DNA from: RYN-230 sp963770535
Lineage (GTDB): Bacteria > Actinomycetota > Actinomycetes > Streptosporangiales > Streptosporangiaceae
Direction: 5' to 3'
DNA: 64,000 bases
Assembly: GCA_963770535.1 (NCBI GenBank)
Contig: CAVYPZ010000003.1
Coordinates: 992,001 to 1,056,000 of the forward strand
Each line of letters opens with the position of its first letter. Position 1 is the stretch's first letter. Below the pieces are notes generated by a model. It worked only from the letters and a program-made list of their open reading frames with translations. It was not told the DNA's origin and did no database searches. Below, piece by piece: positions 17,390 to 25,930 of the stretch. The position numbers and the translations under genes are program-made.

Positions 17390-17834
17390 GGCCGGGCCGT
17401 GCGTGCCTGGCTGGCGGCCAGGGAGCTCGCGGACGGGATCGTGACCTGGCTCCGGGGCCTGCGCACGCTGGCGGAGCAGATCATCCTGCGGCTGCAGGCG
17501 GCGACTGCGGTGCTGGCCCGGCCGCGGGTGGTGGCCGCGCTTCCGGTGGCGCTGTCCGGGGACGCCGCCGCCGCCCGGCGCGCCGCGGACGAGATCTTCG
17601 CCCGGTACGCCGGGTTCGACAACTACGCCAGGCTGCTGAACCGCGAGGGCGTCGCGTCCCCGGGCGGCCTGGCCGTGACCGGAACCGAAGCCGGGATCGA
17701 GAAACAGCTCGGGGGACTGGCCGACGCCCGCGTGACCCAACTATGGCCCATCATCTTCGGTGTGGGCGACGATCCCGGGCGTCAGCCCGCGCGAGACCCG
17801 GGCGCTGCTGCGCACGCTGGCCGCGGCCTCCTGA
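17390..17834 (+). pseudogene. F420-dependent LLM-class oxidoreductase, 3' fragment
   Basis: The frame encodes the C-terminal ~145 residues of a luciferase-like monooxygenase-class, F420-dependent oxidoreductase: ARELADGIVTWLRGLRTLAE, PRVVAALPVALSGD, and NYARLLNREGVASPGGLAVTGTE-type sequence. The N-terminal half with the F420 pocket is absent; the fragment starts immediately after the start of the divergent CDF gene. A one-base frame change near 17776 (an extra G in GGG) is needed to reach the natural end RETRALLRTLAAAS and stop at 17832-17834. Truncation plus frameshift mark it as a decayed gene. Confidence 0.72.
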
Positions 17835-17996
17835 CCACACCGGCGCTCAGCGCAGGATGCGTCTGGCCTGGTCAGGCGAGACGCAGCTCGGGACCCTGGC
17901 TGGCCAGCAGCGGCCAGAGCCGACCCAGCACACATGGTCACCGCGGCCCAGCTGAACCCCGTCCGCGCTCCCGCACGCCCGCTCCACGAGGCAACC

Positions 17997-18985
17997 TTAT
18001 TGGCCACGCAGGGGCAGCTCAGCCCAGATGGTCTTCCCGCCGGGGCGCCTCTCGGTGCCCCAGCGGGCCGCCACGGCCGCGACCACGCCCAGCCGTGGCC
18101 GGGCCGGGCCGGGAGTCCCGGGTCCCCCCCGGGCGGGCCGAGCGGAAGACTGTCATCCACGCTGATCCGGATCGTCCCCCCGCGCAGGACCAGGCTGACC
18201 CGGAAGGCCGAGCCGGCGCGCCGCACCGCGTTGGTGGCCAGCTCGGTGACCACGAGCGCGCTGTCCATGAACAGCTGCTCCCCCCGCCACGGCGCGAGCA
18301 TCCCGAGCACGAATCTGCGCGCCGCCCGGGGCTCGTCAAGCGTTCCCGCAAACGCCCGCGTGGCGTTGGCCCCCGGGGCCCCGGCCGCGGGACCGGCGGC
18401 GATCATGAGGTCAGCCCGGCCCGCGGGCGGGTAGCCAATCAGCGAGGTGTGCTGGCGGCAGACCTCGCCGCCCGGACCGGGATGCCGGGTACTTTCGACC
18501 AGCTGCCGGGGATAGCCGCAGTACAGCGAGAAGGGCATCTCGCGGCCCAGCCCGTTCCAGAGGTCTTCCAGCTCGAGGGCGGCGTTGACCTGGCCGACCG
18601 CCCAGAGCAGGGCCACGGCCTCCCCGTAGACCCGGACCGGCCCGGCCGCCTGGGCCGCGGCCTGGATGGCGGGCCGCAGGCAGGCGTCGAACGCCGGCCG
18701 GTCAATCCGGTCCTCCCGGGTCAGCCGCCGCACCAGCCAGGCGGCGTCGAGGCCGGTCAGCGCCCCGCGGTGGCGGGCCGCCGCGATGTCCACGCCGTCT
18801 GCCGCCAGGCGTGCCTCGAACCCGGCGCGGCGGGCGGGAGTGGCCACGATGACGGCCGTGCCCCCCTCGGCGATGGCCCCGGCCAGGTAGCCGGCCACAT
18901 CCCCGGCCAGCTCGCCGTCATCGTCGTAGAACTGGGCGACATGACGGTGCGAGCCCCGGGCGGAGAAGCCACAGTCGCTTGACAC
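17997..18985 (-). CDS. MEDS-domain protein with anti-sigma-type HATPase domain (frame break)
   Basis: Two-domain signalling protein. The N-terminal MEDS (DcmR sensory) domain begins HVAQFYDDDGELAGDVAGYL and contains LVRRLTREDRIDRPAF and YGEAVALLW. The C-terminal part has MDSALVVTELATNAVRRAG, the N-box of an HATPase_c_2/anti-sigma kinase. At about 18085 one C appears lost; restoring it gives LGVVAAVAARWGTERRPGGK and the stop at 17997, for 329 residues. Start could be GTG 18985 or the upstream codon at 19036. Such proteins act in actinobacterial partner-switching or light/stress signalling; no partner is adjacent. Confidence 0.75.
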
Positions 18986-19171
18986 AGGTCGGTCCACATA
19001 CCTTCGGTGCACACGGATGAACAGGGAGCAGCGCACCGTAACGGTACCCCAGCCTGCGCGGCATCAATCTCCGGTCCGGCCCGTCCGCGGCCTGGCCCGC
19101 TGAGCCCTCCGGCTGTGCCGGAAGCCCGTCCCCTAGGCTGGTGGGATCCAGGATTACGGAAGGGGTACCGG

Positions 19172-19786
19172 GTGGACATCACTCAGCTGATCCTCGACGA
19201 TCATCACGAGCAGCGCCGGCTGTTCGCGATCCTGGAGCAGGTCGGGCGGTCCGACACGGAAACCCTGGGCGCGGTGTGGGCCCGGCTGGCCGCGTTCCTC
19301 GAACTGCACGCCGCGGCCGAGGAGGAGATCTTCTACCCGGCGCTGCTGCGGGTGGGCATCCAGGCCCGGCGGGCGGAAACAGCGGAAGACGAGACCCTCG
19401 ACGCGATCGGGGACCACAACGACATCCGTGACGCGGTCGTGTCGGCCGGCGGCTACCCGGTCGGCAGCGACGAGTGGTTCGCGGCGGTCGCCGCGGCCAA
19501 CCTGGCCAACAGCGACCACATGGCCGAGGAAGAGCGCGAGGGCCTGACCGAGATCCGCCGCCTGGCCAGCCTCCAGCTGCGTCACGACCTGGCCGTGGCC
19601 TTCGTGGCCTTCGAGGCCAGGCACTTCGCGGGGGTCCGGCCCGTGGACAAGGATCCCGGGGAGTACGTCCGCACCGAAGAGGAGCAGCAGGGTCTCCTGG
19701 ATGAGCGCCTGCCCGGCGACCCGGCGCTGCCCGCCGCCAGCGCCACGGACGGGTCGCTCAGCATCGGCAGCCTCCGGACCACCTGA
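19172..19786 (+). CDS. Hemerythrin HHE-domain protein
   Basis: 204-residue all-helical protein with the spaced His/Glu pattern of a di-iron hemerythrin site: DDHHEQRRLF, LELHAAAEEEIFYPALL, DHNDIRD and NSDHMAEEEREGL. It probably binds O2, NO or reactive species, or stores iron; exact role unknown. GTG 19172 is the start, preceded by a GGAAGGGG ribosome binding site at 19156-19164; the open frame upstream to 19007 lacks family sequence. It diverges from the MEDS gene across a ~190-base interval that should hold both promoters. Confidence 0.9.
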   Translation: MDITQLILDDHHEQRRLFAILEQVGRSDTETLGAVWARLAAFLELHAAAEEEIFYPALLRVGIQARRAETAEDETLDAIGDHNDIRDAVVSAGGYPVGSDEWFAAVAAANLANSDHMAEEEREGLTEIRRLASLQLRHDLAVAFVAFEARHFAGVRPVDKDPGEYVRTEEEQQGLLDERLPGDPALPAASATDGSLSIGSLRTT

Positions 19787-19874
19787 ACCAGGCCTCCCGG
19801 ACGGATCCCCTGTCCATGCGTCGTGTCGCTGGGCGGATCCTGGGCAATCGGCCCCTGCGCCTGCGGGCCTGGGG

Positions 19875-21225
19875 TCAGGGAGCCCGCTGGTCGGCGATGA
19901 GCCCGGCGTACCAGCGGGCGCTCGCCTTGGGGATGCGGGCCTGGGTGCCGAAGTCGACCCAGACCAGGCCGAACCGGCGGCTGTACCCGTCGGCCCACTC
20001 GAAGTTGTCCAGCAGCGACCAGACGAAGTAGCCGCGGACGTCCACCCCGTCCTCGATCGCGGCCAGCGTCTCGCGGAAGTGGTCGGCCAGGTAGGCGACC
20101 CGCTCCACGTCATCCACGCCACCCTCGGGGTCGACGTAGTCGTGGTACGCCGCGCCGTTCTCGGTGATGTAGAGGGGGAGCGGCGTGGCCACATGCACCC
20201 GGCGCAGGATGCGGCCCAGGCCGGCCGGGCGGGCGTCCAGCCCGCCCGCGGTCAGCTGGGGGGCGCTGTAGTCCGCGGCCGGGATGACCCGGGCCTGGTG
20301 GTACGGCTCGCCGGGGTCCTCGGCCACCAGCTTGGTCTCGTAGTAGTTGACGCCCAGGAAGTCGGCGGGCGCGGCGATGACCTCCAGGTCGCCGTCGCGG
20401 ATGAAGTCCACCGGGACCTGCCGCTGGTACCAGTCGAGCATGTCGGCGGGGTAGCTGCCGCGCAGCACCGGGTCGAGGAACCAGCGGTTCTCGTGGCCGT
20501 CCAGCCGCCGGGCCGCCGCCTGGTCCGCCTCGGAGTCCGAGGCGGCGTGGATGTCCGAGAGCAGGTGGGTGATGCCGGCCCGGGCCTGCGGGGCGCGGTC
20601 CCGGATCATGCCCATGGCCAGGCCGTGCGCGAGCAGCAGGTGGTGCGAGGCGGCCAGCGCGGAGTGCAGGTCGGCCAGGCCCGGCGCATGGCGGCCCTGC
20701 AGGTGGCCGATCATGCCCGAGCAGAACGCCTCGTTCATCGTCACCCAGACCGGGACGGCGTCGCCGAGGCCGTCCAGCACGAGCTGCACGTAGTCGCAGA
20801 AGTGGGCGACGGTGTCGCGGTTCACCCAGCCGCCGGCGTCCTGCAGCGGCTGCGGGCAGGTCCCAGTGATACAGGGTGGCCACGGGCTCGACGCCCCGGG
20901 CGCGCAGCCCGTCCACCAGGCGCCGGTAGAAGTCGAGGCCCTTCTGGTTGACGGCGCCGGTGCCGTCCGGGACGATCCGCGGCCAGCCGATCGAGAACCG
21001 GTAGGCGTTCAGGCCCAGCCCGGCCGCGAGATCCAGGTCGGCGTCGGTCCGGTGGTAGTGATCGCAGGCGATCGCGCCGGTGTCGCCGTGCGTCACGGCC
21101 CCCGGGACCTGGCAGAACGTGTCCCACATCGAGGGCCCGCGGCCGTCTTCATCGGCCGCGCCCTCGATCTGGTAGGCGGACGTGGCCACGCCGAACAGGA
21201 AACCTGGCGGGAAGCGCATGGACAC
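19875..21225 (-). CDS. GH1 family beta-glucosidase (frame break)
   Basis: Retaining glycoside hydrolase of family 1. The N-terminal part has FLFGVATSAYQIEGA and MWDTFCQVPG; the acid/base Glu is in TMNEAF (the family usually has NEP) and the nucleophile Glu in YITENGA; WSLLDNFEWADGY follows. The two frames join if one C is removed from the run at 20854-20856 (LPQPLQDAGGWVNRDTVAHF), giving 449 residues, the usual length. GTG 21225 is favoured because GGAG lies about 9 bases upstream. It is cytoplasmic (no signal peptide) and would cleave imported beta-glucosides brought in by the ABC system at 24611-27731. Confidence 0.88.
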
Positions 21226-21294
21226 TGCCGACTGCTCCTTCACTGCGCATCAGGGATGGCGATGTGCGGCGCCGTCGGCACCGGAGTCTCTATA

Positions 21295-21334
21295 GTTTAG
21301 AACTTATGCTAAGCCTTGAGTAAAGTCCGGTCAA
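21295..21334 (-). promoter_or_regulatory. Promoter and predicted ROK operator of the beta-glucosidase gene
   Basis: On the minus strand TTGACC (21334-21329) and TAGCAT (21311-21306) are spaced by 17 bases, a good sigma-70-type promoter. Overlapping and just downstream is the motif TTTAG-N10-AAGCC (plus-strand 21296-21315), which recurs upstream of the ROK gene and the ABC operon. Placement over the -10 element suits repression. Confidence 0.6.
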
Positions 21335-21412
21335 GCGTCCCGGAGGGTCAGAGGGGCTGCTGGGCAGCGGGCGTGGTCCGGCCGGCCGGCGGGCCGAGGC
21401 GGCGGGCGGGGG

Positions 21413-22671
21413 TCAGCCGGGGGAGACCACCGAGCCGGATCCGGCGGGGGTTCCCGGGTGCCGGGGGGTCACCGCGCCCGCCGTGAGCAGCCGGGCGATC
21501 GGCAGCGTCGCGCCGCCCAGCGCGACCGCGTCCTGGCCCAGGTCGGCCGTGACGATCTCGACCCGGCTGAACGGGAGATGCAGCGCCCGGCGGCCCGCCG
21601 CCTCGCGGATCCGCGGCAGCAGCGTCGTCGCCCAGCGCCCGGCCGAGCCAGCCGCCCACGACCACCCGCTCCGGGTTGAACAGGTTGACCAGGTCGGCGA
21701 TGCCCGGCGCCGAGGTAGGTGATGGTCTCGTCGAGCACCTGGGCCGCGGCCCGGTCGCTGTCCCGCGCGGCGATGATCGCGGCGATCCGGCCCTCCAGCT
21801 CGCCGGGGCTGATCGTCGCCCGGCGCCGCTTGAGCTGCTCGTAGCGGGCCGCGATCGCCCCGGCGCCGACGTAGGCCTCGAGGCAGCCGTCCGCGCCGCA
21901 CCGGCAGGTCCGGCCGCCCACGCACACCGTGGTGTGACCCCACTCCCCGGCGCTGCTGGTCGCGCCCCGGTACACCTCGCCGTTGCTGATGATGCAGGTG
22001 CCGACGCCGATGCCGAGCAGCACGATGACCGCGTTGTCGGTGCCGCGGGCCGCGCCGAACCAGCGCTCGGCCTGGCCCAGGGTCTTGGCCCCGTTGTCGA
22101 CCAGGATGGGCAGGCTGGTCCGGTCGCGCAGCATCGCCTCCAGCGGGACGGCGTGCCAGCCGACGCTCTGGCCGTGCACGACCGCATCCCCGCGGTGCTC
22201 GACCAGGCCGGGCACGGCCACGCCGACGCCGAGGATGCTGCCGGGGTCCACGGCCGCCTCGGCGATCACCGACTCGATGCCCTCGACGATGTGGCTGACC
22301 GCGTCCTCGGGATCCAGCACGGACATGTCGGTGACCGACGCGTGCCGGGCCCGCAGGTTCAGCCCGAAGTCGAACAGTTCGACCAGGAACGCGGTCTCCC
22401 CGACGTCCACCCCGATCACGTAGCCGTAGCCCGGGTTGACCTGGAGCAGCCCGCGCGGGCGGCCGCCGTTGGAGTCCTCGAGGCCGACCTCGACCACGAC
22501 GCCCTCGGCGACCAGGGCCGCGACGAGGTTGCTCACCGTGGCCGGGCTGAGCCCGGCCACGGTCCCGACCTCCTGCCGGGTCAGCGGGCCGTTGAGGAAT
22601 ACCTGCCACAGCGCGCGGGACCGGTTGCTCTTCCGGAGATCCCGCACGGTGGTTGTGCTGGGCCTGGGCAT
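21413..22671 (-). CDS. ROK-family transcriptional repressor (two frame breaks)
   Basis: Repressor with an N-terminal winged helix (GPLTRQEVGTVAGLSPATVS, about residues 28-47) and a ROK sugar-kinase-like domain: IGVDVGET, GVAVPGLVEH, the DNGAKT region, and the zinc motif CRCGADGCLEAYVG. Two inserted bases disturb the 3' third: one in the run at 21703-21705 (repair gives GAGIADLVNLFNPERVVVGG) and one near 21623 (repair gives RALGDDLLPRIREAAG). The repaired protein is 418 residues and ends at 21413. It lies between the beta-glucosidase and importer genes and should respond to a sugar ligand; shared operator motifs tie it to both. Confidence 0.88.
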
Positions 22672-22725
22672 CGACCTGCCTCACCGAGAGGAGGGACCGC
22701 GACGATGCGGCTGCTGACCCCGCTA

Positions 22726-22746
22726 TTTTACGGCCCGGAATAAGCC
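22726..22746 (-). promoter_or_regulatory. Predicted ROK operator in front of its own gene
   Basis: Contains TTTAC-N10-AAGCC on the plus strand (22727-22746); on the minus strand GGCTTA, nine bases, GTAAAA. It lies 55 bases upstream of the ROK start and matches the sites at 21295 and 24466, suggesting autoregulation. Confidence 0.55.
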
Positions 22747-22965
22747 AGCACGCCCCGAGCAGGGCCCCCCACCCGTGCCGTGCGCCACTTCCATGATATG
22801 GGAATTCTGTAATAGGTTTTGAGATATTGGAGTAACGGACGCATGACCAGCGGCGAGTCGCGCCCGCCCCTCCGACGGCGCGACCGCCAGCGACAAGGCG
22901 GCTGGTACTCCGGGGCCTCGCCGCTTTTCGCGGGCTCTACGACAGCCAGCGAAAGGATCTGCCGC

Positions 22966-23504
22966 CTACGATTGGTTCCAACTGGTAGGCGTGTTGCCGG
23001 TGGTCACGGTCTGGTACATGAGCGGACCGCCGTTGCGCACCCGCAGGTACAGGCCGGTCTTCACATTCTTGAACGTGTACGGGTTAGTTCCGGCGGCGAT
23101 CCATCCTGGCTGGCGTAGCCATTGCCGCTATTCCCGGCCGGCTCCAAGAGGACGGTCCCGCCCGAGCCAGTGCCCCGGCTGGTCAGGGCTAGCCCTCGGT
23201 TCTCGAGGAGGAGCTGGTTGGTTACCACCGTGCTGTTGCAGTGGATCCACAGGGTCGAGCCGTTTTCCATCGGCTTCAGGATCGCGGCCGAACCGCTAAC
23301 GAGGGTGTTAGGTGTCCCCAGGAAATAATTGACGCCGCTCACAGTGACCGACGAGTACTCTCCGGAGTCGTTTGTGCAGGTGGTGGCCCGGTGGACTGTG
23401 GCCCCGCGGGCGGCAGCCGCGCCAGCGGGCGCCGCGAGCGTGAGTGCGGCGCTGGCGCCGAGTAGCGCGACGGCCGCGCCCGCTACGAAAAGCCTCTTGA
23501 TCAT
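22966..23504 (-). CDS. Secreted small protein, possibly beta-trefoil/lectin-like (frame break)
   Basis: Starts at ATG 23504 with GAAGAGG about 6 bases upstream. Residues 1-~30 (MIKRLFVAGAAVALLGASAA...) are a clear signal peptide ending AAPAGAAA. The mature part has two similar segments, ENRGLALTSRG...GGTVLLEPAGN and NVKTGLYLRVRNGGPLMYQTV, spaced like beta-trefoil repeats, plus two cysteines that could form a disulfide. Restoring one base near 23098 extends the frame to TTGNTPTSWNQS and a stop at 22966, 179 residues. I do not recognise the family with certainty. A candidate structured RNA lies in its upstream region. Confidence 0.6.
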
Positions 23505-23666
23505 GAGGACCTCTTCCCATGCCAAGGCAGGAATTCGGGCAGTCCCATGCGATCCCAGTTTGGCGTATTCATGAGGACTTGTTTTCTGCCTCGGCGTTCC
23601 CATTCTTGAGATTTGCCCGCTACGCCGGTAGTGACGTTCTACCCGAGAAAAAGGACCTAGGTCACA

Positions 23667-23745
23667 TGGGCTGATTCACCGGCGTCATTAGCCGCAGGTG
23701 GTACCACTCCGCAGATCACGGGCACCATTATGCGGAATCAGCCCA
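23667..23745 (-). ncRNA. Candidate structured leader RNA (four-way junction)
   Basis: On the minus strand, TGGGCTGATTC (23745-23735) pairs perfectly with GAATCAGCCCA (23677-23667), an 11-base-pair closing stem. Three hairpins can form inside: CCGCA/TGCGG, GTGG/CCAC and CGGC/GCCG. A T-rich stretch (CCTTTTTCTC on the minus strand, about 23656-23648) follows. It lies about 160 bases upstream of the secreted protein at 23504. It lacks tRNA landmarks and matches no riboswitch class I know. Confidence 0.4.
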
Positions 23746-23841
23746 GAAAGGGCCGAAACTGGCCGATACCTGTCCACCTTAGCACGCCAACACGCCCCGG
23801 CCTGTCCGGCTCCCCTTCCGGAGTTGCTACCCCGCCGTCCC

Positions 23842-23900
23842 TTCCATGATCACGGGCAAAAAGAGGCGCCGGGTGGCAGATATCGCCCACGATCATGATT
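23842..23900. repeat. Intergenic repeat, copy 1 (palindromic ends, forward core)
   Basis: The element is bounded by TGATCACGGGC and GCCCACGATCA, an imperfect inverted repeat, with a core starting AAAAGAGGCGC. A second copy lies at 24060-24113 in which the outer ends keep the same orientation but the core is reversed. Confidence 0.7.
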
Positions 23901-24059
23901 CAGCGATGTCAGCGGCCGGCCCGCCCGGCGGGGGAGTGCCCGCCATCCCCGGGCCGCCGTCCCCGGGGCGCCGCCCGCCCGTCCGCGGGGGCCGTCCGCC
24001 GTCCCCGGGGGCCCCCCGCCGTCCCCGGGGGCCCCCGCCGTCCGCGGGGCCCCCGCCCC
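23901..24059. repeat. C-rich degenerate tandem tract, left block
   Basis: Very C/G-rich, built from variations of CCGTCCCCGGGG and CCGCCCGTCCGCGG. It lies between the two intergenic repeat copies. Open frames through it on both strands are low-complexity Pro/Arg/Gly/Ala strings and are not credible genes. Confidence 0.65.
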
Positions 24060-24113
24060 TTCCATGATCATGGGCAATTTCTGTCACATAGCGCCTCTTT
24101 TTGCCCACGATCA
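24060..24113. repeat. Intergenic repeat, copy 2 (palindromic ends, inverted core)
   Basis: Ends TTCCATGATCATGGGC and GCCCACGATCA match copy 1 directly. The interior, read on the minus strand, is AAAAAGAGGCGC followed by TATGTGACAGAAAT, matching the forward core of copy 1. The downstream flanks of both copies (TCAGCGATGTCA and TCTGCGACGTCA) also match. Confidence 0.7.
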
Positions 24114-24129
24114 CTCTGCGACGTCAATG

Positions 24130-24400
24130 GCCGCGGCGCCGGGCGGGGGCGGCGAGCGCCCGTCGCCCCCGCCCGGACCGGGGCGACGCCCGCCGCCCCG
24201 GGGCGCCGCCCTCGGCGCGCCCGCCGTCCCCACCGCCCCGCCGCCCCGGGGCGGCCGCCGTCCCCGCCGCCCCGGGGCGGCCGCCGTCCCCACCGCCCCG
24301 GCGCGGCCGCCGTCCCCACCGCCCCGGCGCGCCCGCCGTCCCCGCAGCCCCGGCGCGCCGCCGCGGGTAGCGGGTCCGCCCGGGGCCCCGCGTAGCGGCT
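24130..24400. repeat. C-rich degenerate tandem tract, right block
   Basis: About 270 bases of C/G-rich repeats with a core unit near CCGCCGTCCCCACCGCCCC, repeated some eight times with variation. No gene is credible here. It lies about 35 bases before the promoter of the ABC operon. Confidence 0.65.
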
Positions 24401-24434
24401 AGGTAACGAAACGGGAACGGACCTTGCCCCGACA

Positions 24435-24486
24435 TTGACAGTGCCTGCCCCGCTCCATAATTTACGGCTTATAGGAAGCCGTAAAA
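24435..24486 (+). promoter_or_regulatory. Promoter and palindromic ROK operator of the sugar ABC operon
   Basis: TTGACA at 24435-24440 is followed after 15-17 bases by CATAAT/TAATTT at 24456-24463. Directly downstream, TTTACGGCTT (24461-24470) and AAGCCGTAAA (24476-24485) form a perfect 10-base inverted repeat with a 5-base spacer. The site contains the TTTAC-N10-AAGCC motif shared with 21295 and 22726. An operator covering the start site is a classic repression arrangement. Confidence 0.75.
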
Positions 24487-24610
24487 GATCCCTTCTGTCC
24501 TTGCCCTCACAAGCCACGCACGGCTCCGAACGATCGACGCTCCATTCCTGCACGAGGCCCGGCGCGAGACCCGTGGTGTGCTCGCGGCGAATCCCCTGGA
24601 AGGACACCAC

Positions 24611-25924
24611 ATGAGACCGACGAAGCTGTCGACCCTGGCCTGCGCCGCCGCTGCGGCAGCGGCCCTGTCCCTCGCTGCCTGCGGCAGCAGCGGCTCGAAC
24701 TCCGGTTCCTCCGCCCATCCGACGATCACCTACTGGGCCAGCAACCAGGGCACCAGCCTGCAGGACGACCAGCAGGTCCTGACTCCGCAGATCGCCAAGT
24801 TCACCAAGCAGACCGGCATCAAGGTTAAGTTCCAGGTGATCCCCTGGACGACCTTGCTCACCCAGATCACCGCGGCCACGGTGTCGGGTAAGGGCCCGGA
24901 CGTCCTCAACATCGGCAACACCTGGTCTGCCTCACTCCAGGCGACCGGCGCCTTCCTGCCCTTCACCTCGTCAGTCATGAACCAGATCGGCGGCTCCAGC
25001 CGGTTCCTGGCCGGCAGCCTGTCGGCCACCGGGGCGCCAGGCAAGCCACCGGCGGCCGTCCCGCTCTACAGCCTGGCCTACGGCCTGTACTACAACAAGG
25101 CCGAATTCGCCGCGGCCGGCATCACCAGCCCGCCCGCGACCTGGACCGAGTTCGTGGCGGACGCCAAGAAGCTGACCACGGGCGGGCACTACGGGCTGAC
25201 CCTCGAGGCCGGCCAGATCCCGGAGAACATCCACCTGGCGTTTGAGCTGAGCCAGCAGCAGGGCGGCTCGTTCTACAATTCGGCGGGCAAGCCCACGTTC
25301 GACACCCCGCAGAACGTGGCCGCGGTCAAGCAGATGATCGACTTCATGCAGACTGACAAGATCGCCAGCCCGAGCGACGCGCAGTACTCCAAGGGCACCG
25401 AGGCGCTCACCGACTACGCCACCGGGAAGGCGGCCATGGTCTTCTGGCAGGCCGCCTCCGGGTCCCTGGCCAAGCTGGGCATGAAGGCCTCGGACATCGG
25501 CGTGGCGCCGCTGCCGCTGCCCTCCCCGATGCCGGCCGGCGGCAAGCACATCACCAGCATGGTGGCGGGCATCAACATGGCGATCTTCAAGGACAGCAAG
25601 AACCTGTCCGCCGCCGAGAAGTTCGTGAAGTTCATGACCAGCACGCCCGAGCAGGAGAGCCTGAACTCCACGTACGGCTCGCTGCCCACGGTCCAGGCCG
25701 CCTACACCGACCCGGCCTTCAATACCCCGGCCGTGAAGACCTTCCGCAGCATCCTGTCCACGACCGCCGCGCCCATGCCCGCGGTGGCCTCGGAGAGCCA
25801 GTTCGAGACCGCGGTCGGCACCGCGATCATCCACCTGTACGCCAGCGCGGCCACCGGGAAGACGGTCACCACCGCCATGATCGGCCAGGCACTGAGCCAG
25901 GCGCAGCAGCAGCTAGGAGGCTAA
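24611..25924 (+). CDS. Sugar ABC transporter substrate-binding lipoprotein
   Basis: 437-residue family 1 solute-binding protein. The N-terminus has a lipoprotein signal peptide with lipobox LAAC (Cys24), so it is anchored to the outer face of the membrane. ITYWASNQGTSLQDDQ, GKGPDVLNIGNTW and ALTDYATGKAAMVFW are typical of carbohydrate-binding members. Start ATG 24611 has GGAAGGA 8 bases upstream. First gene of the importer operon; with the GH1 enzyme and ROK repressor nearby, a beta-glucoside such as cellobiose is a reasonable ligand, by inference. Confidence 0.93.
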   Translation: MRPTKLSTLACAAAAAAALSLAACGSSGSNSGSSAHPTITYWASNQGTSLQDDQQVLTPQIAKFTKQTGIKVKFQVIPWTTLLTQITAATVSGKGPDVLNIGNTWSASLQATGAFLPFTSSVMNQIGGSSRFLAGSLSATGAPGKPPAAVPLYSLAYGLYYNKAEFAAAGITSPPATWTEFVADAKKLTTGGHYGLTLEAGQIPENIHLAFELSQQQGGSFYNSAGKPTFDTPQNVAAVKQMIDFMQTDKIASPSDAQYSKGTEALTDYATGKAAMVFWQAASGSLAKLGMKASDIGVAPLPLPSPMPAGGKHITSMVAGINMAIFKDSKNLSAAEKFVKFMTSTPEQESLNSTYGSLPTVQAAYTDPAFNTPAVKTFRSILSTTAAPMPAVASESQFETAVGTAIIHLYASAATGKTVTTAMIGQALSQAQQQLGG

Positions 25925-25930
25925 CCCCTG

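Noticed and set aside
23667..23745. tRNA gene
   Set aside because: The four-stem layout resembles a cloverleaf, but there is no T-loop GTTCGAATC-like sequence, no D-loop consensus and the closing stem is 11 pairs.
23901..24400. CRISPR array
   Set aside because: Repeats are adjacent and degenerate with no unique spacers and no cas genes nearby.
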